Positions 1 to 12,504 are shown, numbered from the stretch's first letter. The stretch: 64,000 bases of DNA from Pseudomonadota bacterium (GCA_018823285.1 JAHJIQ010000034.1:1-64000); one strand, 5' to 3'. The notes: generated by a model not told the origin, from the letters alone. Made by a program: numbers and translations.

Positions 1-3000
1 GGTATCGAAATCGATCTGGCCCGGATTGGCAACAGCCGGGCAGTTATCGGTGCCATCCGGCACCGTGTCGCAATCGAGATCATCGGTGCAGCCGTCGGTA
101 TCGCAGGCGTCGCCGATCCCGTCGGTATCGAAATCGATCTGCAGAGGGTTCCCGACATCGTAACAGTTGTCGCAGGCGTCACCGACCCCATCCCCATCGA
201 AATCATCCTGGCTGGTATTGGGTACATTGATGCAGTTGTCGGTGGAGTCAGGAATCGCATCACCGTCTGCATCGGGCTCAGGACCGGGGGCGACCGGGTC
301 AACGATCACCCCGTTTACCATGCCATCAGCGTCACCGATCCCACCATCGGTCACGCTGTAGGTGATTTTCTTCCGATCCGGGCTGATTGAGAAACTGCCG
401 GCTATCGTGTAGTCGAGCCAGCCGTTAACCTCGTCATACTTGTACAGATTGGTGACCGAAGCCGGGAGCGGGGTCTGGTAGAAGAGGTCAAACCAGACGG
501 TGGCACCGGGGGTATCGACCCCCACGGTGAAATCGACCAACCCTGCCGGCAGCGCAGCCGGAAGCGCAGGTAACGTCGCCGGATCGACCAGCTCGATCGC
601 GGAAATCCCGGTTACGTTCGGAGCGCCGCTGATATCAAGCCCTGCCTGGACCGGGTTTTCGCCGATCATCGACTGGACCGACTTGATCGTCCCCGGCTGC
701 TGGTTGTCGAAGGTGCCATCGTTGTTCAGATCGACCGTGGCGCCGACTTCCTGCTCGTCAGGACGGCCGTCGTTGTTGCTGTCCGGGTCGCAGCCGTTCG
801 GGAGTCCGTCAAAATCGTCATCGGCTGTGTCGTCAAATCCGTGACACTGGTCCGAACCGTCCGCCACGCCATCGTTATCGATATCGCCGGGGGTGGCGGG
901 GGGAGTTGCCGAAAAGATCTCCCAGTCGTTGCCATCGTATCCGTCCCAGAGAAGGGTGGCACCGGAAAAGACCTGCAGGGTCTGTTCCGGCAAAGTATTG
1001 AAGGTGAGCCGGAAGACACCGACCCCGTCATGGATAAAGACATCGTTATTGGACCACCTGTTGCCGCCTCGGCCAAGCCAGGTGACCGCTCCTTCCGGGC
1101 TGATCATCGGGGTGGTGTCGTCTACGCTGTTGGCGGTGAGCTGGGAAGTTGCCGCGCCGTCATAAAGGAAGATCTCGTAATCGTTGCCGTCCCAGGCCTG
1201 CCAGACCACCTGGCCTGCGTCATTGATCTGCGGATTGAAGCCGCCGGCAGAACCCGGCAGAACGGAAACCGTCGCTCCATCGGACATCCTGATCCCGCTC
1301 TGGCTCCAGACCACCTGACCATTATCGTTGATCTGCGGGCTGAAACCGGCTCCGGAAAGACTCAGGAGCGGCGCGACGTTATGCAGGGCCCATGAACCGG
1401 TCGGTTCCTCAAGTTGACCCGGAAAAGTCGGGCCGAACTCCCCGATTGTATCGAGCCTTTTGGCGCCATCCCCCATCAGATCGGCCCAGAGGGGCATGGT
1501 CTGGCTGCCGCCGTCGGCCGGATCCCAAAGCGGGGTTCCGGTATTCTGGTCGCATTGCTGCAGTTCAACATGGGTGTATGAACAGGAAGGCGACTGCGGA
1601 TCTTCCAGACTGATCGGCGAGCAGATATCGGATGCCCGGACGATGTAGTAGATCGCGTTGATCCTGACATAATTTCCGGGGGCTACCGGCGGGTGAACCG
1701 CCTGGAGCCAGTCAACCGTATAGCTGTCGGTTCTGGTCGGATCGGAAAGGAATATCTCATTGCCGGTCCCCTGCCAGACGACGGCATCGTTGTTGTTGAG
1801 CTGCGGGTTTTGGTCATCGAAACTGTTGTCGGTGATCTGAAAAGCATCCACCCCGTCAAAGAGAAAGATCTCGCTGTCGTCACCGTCGAAGGTCTGCCAG
1901 ACCACCATACCGTTATCGTTGATCCGGGGATTGCTGCTGTCGAACACGTCCCTGGTCAGGGCCGATGTGGCGGAACCATCGGAGTACATGATCTCGTAAT
2001 TGTTGCCGTCGTGACTCACCCAGACCGACTCTCCATTGCTATTGCCAAGGTGGCTTACGTCATCGGTCGTATTGTCGGTAGTGTTGGTGACGGTCAGGTA
2101 ACTCGTCCTGAGCGGATCATCGGGAAAGGCGTCGCAGCGATCGGGGGCGGAGTCAAAATCGCGGTTGGCGTAGTCGTCACCTCCGGGGCAAAGATCTTCA
2201 TTGGCGCAGAGACCGTCGTTGTCGGCATCGTTGAACGGATCATTCGGGCAGGGGTCGGAGTTGTCGCCGACGTTGTCCTTGTCGGTGTCCGCCCATTCGT
2301 TTATATCATCCGGGAAGACGTCACAGTCGTCTCCGTGCTTGTCTCCGTCAAGGTCCGCCTGTCCAGGGTTATCCAGGCCGGGACAGTTGTCGAGAACCAG
2401 CGGAGGATTCGTCTCGGAATCAGCTGCGGTTTTCTCGTCATTCCATCTGTCCGGGAAACCGTCATTATCGTTGTCTCTACTCGCAGCAATATCAGCCCAG
2501 AACTTGTCACAGCCGTTGGGAACCCCATCCAGGTCGGTATCGATAAAATCATCAGCGCCTTCACAGATATCCTTCAGGTCGTGGACCGTATCGTTATCCG
2601 TATCAACAAAGGGCACCGGCCAGGAGGGGCCAAAGTGAACAATCTCACCGCCCTCGGTACCGGACATATCAGCGGGAGTCAAGAGTGGCGTGCCCAGGAC
2701 CTGATCACAGTTTTCCAGCCGGACGAAACTGAAATCATTGTAGTCAGGACCGAGCCAGTGATCCGGTGTTCCGGGAGCCACCGCATAATAATAGATGCCC
2801 CCGATCCTCACATAACTGCCGGGCATCACATTGTAATAAGGGTCTGCACTATACACTGCGGGCCAGTCGATCTGGTCGACACTGTTCGGGTTCACCCGAT
2901 AGACCGACCACCATTTGTAACGATGCCAGACGGTGGCATGCTTTATTTCCAGTCCTACCGAACCGCTCATGTCCGCTTTGTCTGGGAGGCCGCCGGTTTC

Positions 3001-6000
3001 CAGTGGGGTGCCGTCGATCTGGTTCACCTGCTGCAGATCGGCCCAGACATTTCCGGAGGGGCAGATCAGATCGTCGCAGTTGTCGGAGTCGATCACCGCG
3101 TAATGGGTCGCACCGACCTGAAGATAATCACCCGCTCTCACCTTATTGTGGAAACGGTACGGCCAGACGATGGTTTCATTGCCGGGCCCCTGGAAACTCT
3201 CAACACCCCAACGGTACGGGAAATAGGTGTAGTGTTCGATGGCGGCGCCGACGATTCCGGGAACGAGCGTTGCCATGATCGGGCCGGTCTGGTTGACCGG
3301 GTCGGTGTACAGCGGGGTACCGGTCGCCTGATTGCACTGCTGCAGCTCTGCGGAATTGAAAGTGGCCGGATCGTTCCAGGAACCGGCACTTGAATCCGAC
3401 ACATAATAATCCACGCCGTCGATCCTGAGGTAATCTCCAATATGCAGCGGGTCGTGAGCGATTGCCGGCCAGTCGATGGCGCTGCCGAAAAAGCTGTTGA
3501 CCGCACTCCAGGAATCGTCGGCTGGAAAACTGTATGTGATTCCCGGCCAGGTTGCATAATATTCGATTTCGGATCCCTCAGCCCCGGTCAGATCCACTTT
3601 CCAGGGATTCGTATTATAGGGAGGATCGGTGAATGCGGGTCGCCCGTTTGACGAATCACAGTACTGGAGGTCGGCAGAACCGCTGTTGCCATTGTAAACA
3701 TAGTATATAGTGCCGTTGACCTTCAGGTATTCTCCCGGCATCGGGATCTCTGTTCCGGACCAGGAAATTGCACTTGGCGTAGAGCCATTCGAGCCGGTCG
3801 CCACATTTGAAATCGTGCCCCACGAGGCCTCGGCAGGGGGGATGACTGCAAAGGGCCAGCGGGCAAAATGCTCTAAAGCCAGCCCGGCCGCGCCGGTCAT
3901 ATCGGCAAAGAGAATCCCCCCGGGATTGTCGGGATCGGCAAGAGGCGCTCCGTTTACCGGATTCACCCGAGCAAGGTCGGCCATGATCATGTCCGGCCCA
4001 AAATAGTTTGAACCAAAGACAAAATACATGGTGTTGCCGACTCTCAGATAATCACCGACTTTTGCCACACCATGAAAAAACTTCGACCAATGGATTGTCG
4101 TGAGAAAGGGTGGATGTGCACTGTCCACCACCCAGCGGTAATTTGGGAAATAGGTGTACAGCTCGATACTGGAACCGACAATACTGCCGTCGAGGGTTGC
4201 CGCGCTGCCGGGCGCGCCTGAAAACGGATCGCAATCGACCAGGGTGGCGGAGTTGTAAGTCGCCGGATCGTTCCAGGAGCCCTCAACGGAGCTGCTGACA
4301 TAGTAGAGGGTGTTGCCGATTTTGAGGTAGTCACCCGGAGTCAACACCCCGTGATTGGCGGCCGGCCAATCGATGGAGTTCCCTGAGTAACTGCTGACCG
4401 CATCCCAGGTGGCATCGGCCGGGATGTCATAGGTAATGGCGGGCCAGGACGAATAGTACCCGATGTTCATTCCCGCCATCCCCGCCATCTCTGCCATCCA
4501 GGGAGAGGTATTTGCCGGAGGATCATAGAACAGAGGCTTGCCGGTGGCTGGATCGCTCAATTGCAGTTCGGCAATGTTCGGTGTTCCGGGGGAAACACTG
4601 TAAACAGAGTAAAGCCTGCCCTCAATCTCAAGATATTCACCGATGGAAGGAACGCCGCCGACCCACGCGATTCTGCTTGCGGTCAGGGGGTTGACGGAGC
4701 CGACGCTGACCGAGGAGATTTGTCCGAACGAACTGTCGGCAGGTGGAAGCAATGCATACGGCCAGCTGGTGAAATGTTCAATATGCTGCCCTTCTGTTCC
4801 GGAAAGGTCGGCCAGCTGAAAATTGCCGCCGGAATCAATCACCAGAGAACCGTTGATGACATTGGTGTTGGCCAAGTCGGCAAAGACATTGCCCGCAGGG
4901 CAGAAGTTGCCGTCACAGTCTCCGGAATTAAACACCAGATACAACCGGTGATCAACTTTCAGATAATCGCCTGTTTTTACCTTGGCATGGACCGAACCGT
5001 CCCAGGTAATCTGCCCGGTCGCCGTAAGGACTGTCCAGGGTGGAATGGCGGAGAAATGCTCAATTTCCATCCCCTGAATCACCCCGTCTGCCTCCAGATC
5101 GGCCATGACCGCGGTGCCGGGCGGGTTTTCGAGGCCGATTCCCCTGTAGTCGCATTTCTGCAGCGACGCCATGTTGAATCCAGCCCCGTTCCATGACCCG
5201 CTTTGCGACGAATAAACCAGGTAATAAGTATGTTGATCTTCAGGTATTCCCCCGGGGGCGGAGGGTTCATTTTCGCCGCATCCCAGTCGACCTCACTTTT
5301 TAGCTGCGGATTGAAGTAACCGTAAATGCTGTTGACCTGGGCCGGATCGGGGAAAGACCGGCCGACCCATTCAATGGCGGCACCGGTCGCACCGGACATA
5401 TCGGCGAATAATGGCATGGTATGACTGCCGCCGTCGGCAGGGTCCCAGAGCAGGGTGCCGTCGGATTGGTCAACCTGCTGAAGTTCGGCGTAATTATAGG
5501 CCGGATCGGGATAAGGGGGCTTCCACATGGATCCGGAGGCCATAAATGGGTCCGGAGGTCCGAAAACATTATAGAACACCCCGTTGACCTTTACATAGTC
5601 TCCCGTCCGTAAAACCCCATGTTCGGTGTCTAGCCAGTCAATGGCATGTGCCATTCCGGGATCATAGCTGTCGATGGTCCAGGAGAGTGAATCCTGAGGG
5701 CCGGGCCAGGCGGTGAGGTAGTCGAGGGTCATCCCGGCAGTAACTCCATCCATTTCCATGGATGCATAGAAAGGATGGTACATCGGGTTAAATGGGTCAC
5801 TATTGTCGACCCAGGTCAACTGTTCACCGGTCATCTGGTCGACTTCGTAGAGCATCGTTCTGTTATAAGCCAGCTCGCTCTGATCAACACCGGAGCATGG
5901 CGGATTGCCCGGATCGTTCATCGGCGAACACCACGATATGCCCATTTCAGTCATATATATCTTGTTATTGACTCGGACATATCTTTGTCTGCCAAGCCAA

Positions 6001-6416
6001 TTATGGGATGAGGCAAGCCATTCGACCTCGCTGGCCATCGCCCCGGTGATCTGCCAGGAAGAGGGAGCCCCTGACCAGTTGGATATGCTGATGACAGTAT
6101 CTCCACCCTGTACCCCGTCCGTAACCAGATCAGCCTGAACCGGCATCCAGCTCCAACCATCCCAGGAATGAGAAACAGCACCGGTCGCTTGGTCGCAATC
6201 CATCAAGGGGAACCAGCCCCCCATGTTATCCCATACAAAATAATATGTTCCCCTGATCAAGACGTATTCACCGGCCATAATGTCAGCTGGTTGAGTCAAC
6301 ATCAGAACATCAGGAGAAGGCAGGTTGGCCACAGTCCAGGTTCCGGCTTCCGCTGAAGTTGATATGCCCCAGCACAAGATCAAACACACCATTACAGAAA
6401 GTATAATGTTCTTCAT
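1..6416 (-). CDS. Giant secreted repeat protein, frameshifted, C-terminus beyond window
   Basis: The gene starts at ATG 6416 ([10 protein letters not shown]...), 48 bases inside the longest open frame, because a classic signal peptide begins there and is cut near AEAG. The first frame stays open to 5079 but loses similarity to its own repeats at about 5235. The adjacent frame then carries the same repeats on to base 1 and beyond, so the intact protein would exceed 2100 residues. In order it has the signal peptide, about 12 copies of a module with the core G(D/E)Y(L/V)(K/R)(I/V) and an (A/E)LQxCDxxTG segment, a thrombospondin type-3-like calcium-binding stretch (about 2620-2100), propeller-like repeats of the form INDxGxVVWQ...DxEIFLxDG, one further module, a choice-of-anchor U-like domain, and more type-3 repeats at the left edge. 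It is probably an extracellular or surface protein. Function is unknown. I cannot say whether the frameshift is genuine or a sequencing error. Confidence 0.8.
285..690 (-). other. Choice-of-anchor U-like domain
   Basis: The segment translated from about 690 to 285 reads GLVDFTVGV, then a paired-tryptophan stretch ([10 protein letters not shown] ... NGWLDYT), and ends [18 protein letters not shown]. The ending DGGxGDaDGxxNGxIxDP is the hallmark of the choice-of-anchor U domain seen in secreted proteins that carry varied C-terminal anchors. The anchor itself would lie left of the window. Confidence 0.6.
1440..6350 (-). repeat. About 13 degenerate copies of a secreted protein module
   Basis: Translating the two frames of the giant gene gives about 13 copies of a module of roughly 90-130 residues. 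Each copy has a tryptophan-containing lead (I(D/E/H)W), then xGDYLKIxGxxYYV, then (S)AELQQCDxxTGTPL(W/Y)DP, and often ends with ADMSGxxGxxIEHFxxWP. Copies 1-12 lie end to end between about 6330 and 2620. One outlying copy sits at about 1710-1440 after the propeller-like segment. The copies are clearly diverged in DNA and protein, so this is an old duplication series and not a recent tandem array. I do not recognise the module as a named domain. Confidence 0.75.
2100..2620 (-). other. Thrombospondin type-3-like calcium-binding repeats
   Basis: The translated stretch is packed with DxDxDGxxD and DNCP / DxCDxFPDD motifs, for example [12 protein letters not shown] and [11 protein letters not shown]. 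This matches the acidic calcium-binding loops of thrombospondin type-3 repeats found in many secreted bacterial proteins. A second block of the same kind lies at about 900-750 and a third at about 240-1. These usually form rigid, calcium-stabilised stalks between adhesive or enzymatic domains. Confidence 0.75.
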
Positions 6417-6834
6417 TCCCCTATCCTTATTGAATCCGGCAATGTCACAACTCATATTCCGCATTTCCTCTCCCGAATCATTAAAGCCCTCGCAGCAGAT
6501 AGTGAAGATTTCGGGCTGCGCGAATGTGTCTCGCTTTGCATGCTTAACCCCATTGATCAGATGCGCAGAAGAATGCCGCCCCGCAATAAAGCAGGTTTAC
6601 GCATAATGATCCCGGGCTATCATGCAAAAACAGGCCGGTTATCATCAAGACCAGGAATACAACAGAAATAAACAAGACGCCCCCAGTCTTTCGCGTGACG
6701 GGCTAACAGGGACCCATCAACATGGCCTAAAAAAACACAAATCCAATTGTCTCACAAGGTTTTTCTTTGCAGGGAAAGCCCTACAAGATTCGTACAATCA
6801 GAAGGTTAGGAGAGCAAGAACAATCTCCTTTACA

Positions 6835-6873
6835 CGAAAAAAGCCCCGACTCATTTTACTGGAATCGAGGCTT
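6835..6873 (-). terminator. Rho-independent terminator downstream of groEL
   Basis: Read on the minus strand, a stem AAGCCTCGA / TCGGGGCTT (one G-T pair) encloses a 15-16 base loop and is followed directly by a run of six T. It lies 100 bases past the groEL stop codon and should end the groESL transcript before the secreted-protein gene at 6416. Confidence 0.75.
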
Positions 6874-6910
6874 GGAGAAAGTCACAAAGATTTATTCGGT
6901 TATTGCAGCA

Positions 6911-6947
6911 GAAAGGGGCCATCCCTTTTAGGACAGCCCCTTTTTTT
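6911..6947. terminator. Hairpin immediately downstream of groEL
   Basis: An inverted repeat (AAAGGGGC ... GCCCCTTT with inner pairs) sits 26 bases after the groEL stop. The T-run lies on the plus side (seven T after the stem). On the minus strand it acts as a stem without a separate U-tail and may assist the stronger terminator at 6835-6873. The rest of the 6417-6972 gap holds nothing else that I can recognise. Confidence 0.5.
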
Positions 6948-6972
6948 CAACATCAACTGGTGGAAAACGGGA

Positions 6973-8655
<1,683 letters not shown>

Positions 8656-8730
8656 TTATCGTATGATTAATAGTTATCTGTCCCGACGGACGATCTTCCG
8701 GGACAACGGGATCAGTGATAACTGACAGTC

Positions 8731-9018
8731 TTACTTGATCACTCCAAGGATATCATCTTCACGCATGATCAGATAATCTTCACCATCAAGCTTCACATCC
8801 GTGCCGCCGTATTTACTGAAAAGAACACGGTCGCCGACTTTGAGATCAACCGGAACCCGCACCCCTTTGTCGTTAAGCTTACCGGCGCCAACAGCCTTTA
8901 CCTCACCTTCCGCCGGCTTTTCCTTGGCGCTGTCAGGGATGATAATTCCGCCAGATGTCTTCGTTACTTCCTCCAGTCTTTTAACCAGAATCCGGTCATT
9001 AAGTGGACGAATTTTCAT
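8731..9018 (-). CDS. groES: Co-chaperonin GroES (Hsp10)
   Basis: The 95-residue protein starts [17 protein letters not shown] and ends DDILGVIK, the standard GroES sequence with its mobile loop (TSGGIIIPD) that docks on GroEL. The open frame extends to a TTG at 9033, but ATG 9018 gives the canonical length and is preceded at the right distance by GGGAGG. It is the first gene of the groES-groEL operon, with a sigma-70-like promoter about 270 bases upstream and an inverted repeat near the predicted transcript start. No CIRCE element was found between the promoter and the start codon. Confidence 0.98.
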   Translation of the reverse strand: MKIRPLNDRILVKRLEEVTKTSGGIIIPDSAKEKPAEGEVKAVGAGKLNDKGVRVPVDLKVGDRVLFSKYGGTDVKLDGEDYLIMREDDILGVIK

Positions 9019-9244
9019 TTTCAAACCTCCCAACTTTTACCATATTTTTGAGTTAATGATGCCTTTCCAGGCTGACAATTTCCCGTCTGAAATGAACAGG
9101 ACGGTTATGAATGCTGCCGATAAAAATAACAACGCCTGCACAAACCCTGAGCTTTTCCCGGAAGAACCGGAAAACCCGACCCGTTAATAACGGGCCCGGA
9201 TTGCCTTGCACGACAGACTGAGTTTTCAAGGCAGTTCAGAGTCT

Positions 9245-9273
9245 AAACAGGACGATCAAAACGCTCCCTGTTT
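9245..9273. promoter_or_regulatory. Inverted repeat just inside the groESL transcript
   Basis: A perfect 7-base inverted repeat (AAACAGG ... CCTGTTT, 15-base spacer) lies from about +7 to +35 relative to the predicted groESL transcription start. This is the position where a CIRCE operator would normally sit, but the sequence is not CIRCE. It may be an operator or an RNA hairpin; this is inferred from position only. Confidence 0.4.
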
Positions 9274-9286
9274 CAGGTTGAGCGAG

Positions 9287-9315
9287 ACTATAGTGACGGG
9301 TTTTTTAAAAATCAA
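9287..9315 (-). promoter_or_regulatory. Sigma-70-like promoter for groESL
   Basis: On the minus strand TTGATT (9315-9310) and TATAGT (9292-9287) are separated by exactly 17 bases. Transcription should start near 9280, leaving a leader of about 260 bases before the GroES start codon. A convincing sigma-32 type promoter was not found. Confidence 0.65.
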
Positions 9316-9344
9316 GGCACCCTGTAAAAAAAATTACACCCTGA

Positions 9345-10412
9345 TTACAGGCGCACTCTCCAGCCAAAAGGATCAGGCCGATCACCAAACTGAATCGCCT
9401 GGATTTCGTCAAAAAATCGCTGGGCCAGAGGGCCGGTTTTCTCATCATTTATCGGGTACTCCCGGCCACGATAATGTAATGCGCCAACCGGCGAAATAAC
9501 CGCCGCAGTGCCACTCGCGAAGATCTCCTGCAGCGAACCATCCGCCAAGGCATCGATGACCTCATCAATGGCAACCGCTCTCTCGGTAACCTTGATCCCC
9601 CATTCCCCGGCAAGCCGGATTACTGAATCTCGGGTTATCCCGGGAAGAATACTTCCGGACAGAGCCGGGGTTACCAGTTCACCGTTGATGGAAAAGAATA
9701 TATTTGAAGTCCCGATCTCTTCAATATATCTCCTCTTGATCGCATCTAGCCACAGGACCTGAGTATACCCCTTCTTCTTGGCCTCAAGGGCAGCCATGAT
9801 ACTGGCAGCATAGTTGCCGGCGGTCTTGACATGCCCGACTCCGCCGGGCGCAGCCCGGACGTAATCCTCGGTCACATAGATTTTAACCGGATTAAACCCC
9901 TCCGGATAATAGGCACCGACAGGGCTCATGATGACAAAGAAAAGATACTCTCCGGCAGGTCGAACTCCAAGCGCCGCTTCGGTTGCGATCATGGTCGGCC
10001 TGATATAAAGCGTTGCTCCGGGCGAACTCGGCACCCAGCTTCGATCAAGATCAAGAAGAGACTTCATGGCCGAAAGCACTTCAGGGACCGGTAGCGTCGG
10101 CATGCACATCCTGGTGGCAGAGTCGTTCATCCGGCGAAGGTTATCTTCCGGTCTGAAAAGGAATATTTCATCATTTTTACCCCGGTAGGCTTTCAAGCCC
10201 TCGAAAATAGCCTGACCGTAATGAAGAGCCATCGCAGCAGGATCCAACGAGAATGGCTGGTACCCTTTGACCTCCGGGGCTCCCCATCCTGATTTACGAT
10301 CATACGCCATGGTCAGCATGTGGTCGGTAAAATACTTCCCGAAACCCAAAGCATTTTCATCAGGTTTCATTTTCAGCTCCCCTTCCGGAACCTTGGCCCT
10401 CTTTACTTTCAT
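9345..10412 (-). CDS. ilvE: Branched-chain amino acid aminotransferase
   Basis: This 355-residue PLP enzyme interconverts leucine, isoleucine and valine with their 2-oxo acids in the cytosol. It belongs to the type II (longer, eukaryote-like) branched-chain aminotransferases. The sequence shows the N-terminal FGKYFTDHM, the AIFEGLKAYR motif near residue 69, the GGVGHVKTAGNYAAS segment whose lysine (about residue 196) binds PLP, and the EIGTSNIFF and FASGTAAVISPVG motifs. The ATG start has a good AGGAG upstream. It stands alone between groESL and the divergent permease, and no operon partner is evident. Confidence 0.95.
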   Translation of the reverse strand: MKVKRAKVPEGELKMKPDENALGFGKYFTDHMLTMAYDRKSGWGAPEVKGYQPFSLDPAAMALHYGQAIFEGLKAYRGKNDEIFLFRPEDNLRRMNDSATRMCMPTLPVPEVLSAMKSLLDLDRSWVPSSPGATLYIRPTMIATEAALGVRPAGEYLFFVIMSPVGAYYPEGFNPVKIYVTEDYVRAAPGGVGHVKTAGNYAASIMAALEAKKKGYTQVLWLDAIKRRYIEEIGTSNIFFSINGELVTPALSGSILPGITRDSVIRLAGEWGIKVTERAVAIDEVIDALADGSLQEIFASGTAAVISPVGALHYRGREYPINDEKTGPLAQRFFDEIQAIQFGDRPDPFGWRVRL

Positions 10413-10758
10413 AAATATCTCCTGCTATCTGAAAAAAGGACCTCAGGCCCCCTTTAAACTTCACTGAATCCACCAGACACACTGCGCCGAGAAACCCATG
10501 CCCGCTCTATACAAATATGCGCCAACTCAGGTATAGCTTTGAAAAATGATGACAATATAGCTAATTAATGTTTCATTTGGAACAATATTTTTGCCGCCGT
10601 TCCGAATAGTCTTGCGGAGTCTGCTAAAAAACCGGAAGGCTCACAGGATGCGCGATTTGATGGTTAAGCATTACGGAAACGAATTTGCATCATAACAATT
10701 CTTCACTTCATCACATGTTGCCAATATTTTCTTAAGTTCCCTTTCTACAGGTATTGCC
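10413..10758. other. Intergenic region between divergent ilvE and permease genes
   Basis: The 346 bases between the two divergent genes must hold both promoters. I see no strong consensus promoter, no riboswitch and no terminator hairpin here, only AT-rich stretches around 10510-10600. Confidence 0.5.
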
Positions 10759-11847
10759 GTGGAAACCCAGAAACCTACCCAGATGGTGCTCAAATACTTC
10801 CTCCTGCTCTTCCTGCTTTCAATGCTTCTGGTTGCACGCCTGCTGTGGCCCTTTATTTCAATACTGATCCTTTCATTCATTCTGGCCGGTATTTTTCAGC
10901 CCGTTTATCAATTTATCAACAAAAAATTTTCCGACTCATTTTCGTCGATGGTTACCTGCCTGCTGGTGATCCTGATCGTTTTTATCCCCTTGTTGTTTTT
11001 CGTCGTGGCGCTCTCTAAAGAAGCTCTTGACCTTTACCACCTGAGCAAAGGCACCAATATCAGCCTCAAGATCAAGGAACTGATATTTGAGAGCAGCCTT
11101 ATGCTCCGCATTCAGGATATCCTGACCGGCTACGGTATTATTCTGGAACCGGATAAGGTAGGCAAGACCCTCAGCGAATTCTCAGGCAGAACCGGCCTGT
11201 TTTTATTCAATCAGGCCAAGTCCTGGGCAGCCAATGCCATGCTTGTTGTCTTTAATTTTTTCATCATGATCATCACGATTTTCTTCCTCTTGAAAGATCA
11301 CGAAAAACTGATTACCTACCTCCTCAGTCTCTCCCCTTTGCCCGACAACCAGGAGCGGCAACTGATCCAGAAATTCAAAAAGATCGCCGGCGCTGTCCTG
11401 ATCGGCAACGGAATATGCGGCCTGATCCAGGGAGCCCTTGGCGCTCTGGCCTTTGTAGTGTTTAATCTCGGAGCGCCTATTCTGTGGGGAGGCATCATGC
11501 TGATTCTCGCCTTCCTGCCGATTTTCGGAATAGGCCTGGTCCTGATTCCTGCAGCATTCCTGCTGATGCTGCAGGGGCATCTTGAACAAGGCCTGGCCAT
11601 GCTGCTCTTCTATGCAACCCTCTCCTTTTCCGTTGAGTACATTCTAAAACCACAGCTTGTCGGCAAAAGGGTTAAAATGCATACCCTGCTGGTGTTTCTT
11701 TCCATTCTCGGCGGGCTGAAACTTTTCGGCTTTCTCGGAATCATCTACGGTCCGCTGATCATCACCACCTTTATGACCATGGCGGAAATATACCTCGCAA
11801 ATTACAACTGGTATGTAACCCACGATGGCGGACAGCAACCCGGATAG
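10759..11847 (+). CDS. AI-2E family (PerM/TqsA-like) permease
   Basis: This 362-residue protein has the layout of the AI-2E transporter family: an N-terminal pair of membrane segments (residues about 10-55), a third segment near 65-85, a soluble region, and a C-terminal block of several long hydrophobic helices. The family-typical FFLLKDHEKL, GNGICGLIQG, LAFLPIFGIGLVLIP and YGPLIITTF segments are present. Members export autoinducer-2 in a few species, but most have unknown substrates or act in ion or osmotic stress, so the substrate is left open. The start is GTG at 10759 with only a weak AGG-type ribosome site. The gene is monocistronic and divergent from ilvE. Confidence 0.85.
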   Translation: METQKPTQMVLKYFLLLFLLSMLLVARLLWPFISILILSFILAGIFQPVYQFINKKFSDSFSSMVTCLLVILIVFIPLLFFVVALSKEALDLYHLSKGTNISLKIKELIFESSLMLRIQDILTGYGIILEPDKVGKTLSEFSGRTGLFLFNQAKSWAANAMLVVFNFFIMIITIFFLLKDHEKLITYLLSLSPLPDNQERQLIQKFKKIAGAVLIGNGICGLIQGALGALAFVVFNLGAPILWGGIMLILAFLPIFGIGLVLIPAAFLLMLQGHLEQGLAMLLFYATLSFSVEYILKPQLVGKRVKMHTLLVFLSILGGLKLFGFLGIIYGPLIITTFMTMAEIYLANYNWYVTHDGGQQPG

Positions 11848-12023
11848 AGACACCTGAGCCGAGACAAGCTGATGTTGAAATTAACAGGAGGCCAGAGAAC
11901 AGGCAGGGCTGCTGGACAAACCATACGGCACCAGATTCATCCAATTCAGAATGCCTGAGGGCGTTTCGCCCCATGGCTCTATTCAGAAAATCAATTGTGA
12001 ATTAAAAGAGATACGAAAAGAAT

Positions 12024-12101
12024 TGGTCGGGGCGGCAGGATTCGAACCTGCGGCCTCCTGCTCCCAAGGCAGGCGCGCTAACCAGGCTGCGCTACGCCCC
12101 G
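12024..12101 (-). tRNA. tRNA-Pro (anticodon TGG)
   Basis: On the minus strand the sequence folds into a complete cloverleaf: acceptor stem CGGGGCG / CGCCCCG, the anticodon stem CCTGC / GCAGG around loop CTTGGGA (anticodon TGG), a T arm with GGTTCGAATCC, discriminator A and an encoded CCA end. It reads CCA and, by wobble, other proline codons. Confidence 0.95.
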
Positions 12102-12215
12102 ACTCACAAGGAAAAAGCCATATAAAAAGCGGCCTTTGAAAAAGAAGCAAACAGATACACCCGACGGCATTTTCCGTCAAGTAAAAATGGCATTATATTT
12201 CGGCCAGGTTAATTC

Positions 12216-12244
12216 TTGACGGCCATTTTGAAAAATGATATAAG
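12216..12244 (+). promoter_or_regulatory. Sigma-70-like promoter upstream of tRNA-Asn
   Basis: TTGACG at 12216-12221 and TATAAG at 12239-12244 are spaced by 17 bases on the plus strand. Transcription would begin near 12251, about 110 bases before the tRNA-Asn gene. Confidence 0.55.
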
Positions 12245-12359
12245 CTTTTTTCTGATTTGATTGATCTCTTTGCGAAATCATGTCAAATAGCGGAATTGAT
12301 TCATCATCCGTTTCAGAAAATGTACTACGTGATTCTATAGTTTTTTACCGTTTTCGTGT

Positions 12360-12435
<76 letters not shown>

Positions 12436-12443
12436 GAGAATAT

Positions 12444-12478
12444 AAAAAAAGCCCGGCTCATACGAACCGGGCTTTTTT
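12444..12478. terminator. Bidirectional terminator after tRNA-Asn
   Basis: An AAAAAAGCCCGG / CCGGGCTTTTTT inverted repeat with a 9-10 base loop lies between the tRNA-Asn gene and the convergent HAMP-protein gene. T-runs on both strands let it end transcription from both sides. Confidence 0.9.
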
Positions 12479-12504
12479 GTGTGCACAGAAGTCTTAGATG
12501 CCTT

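Noticed and set aside
1693..3393. 566-residue plus-strand open frame
   Set aside because: It is the antisense shadow of the giant secreted protein. The minus-strand frame carries the signal peptide, the repeats and calcium-binding motifs, while the plus frame has no recognisable domain or ribosome site.
9019..9340. CIRCE element or sigma-32 promoter for groESL
   Set aside because: I searched by eye for TTAGCACTC-N9-GAGTGCTAA and for CTTGAA/CCCCAT pairs; only a lone CCTTGAAA was found without a matching -10.
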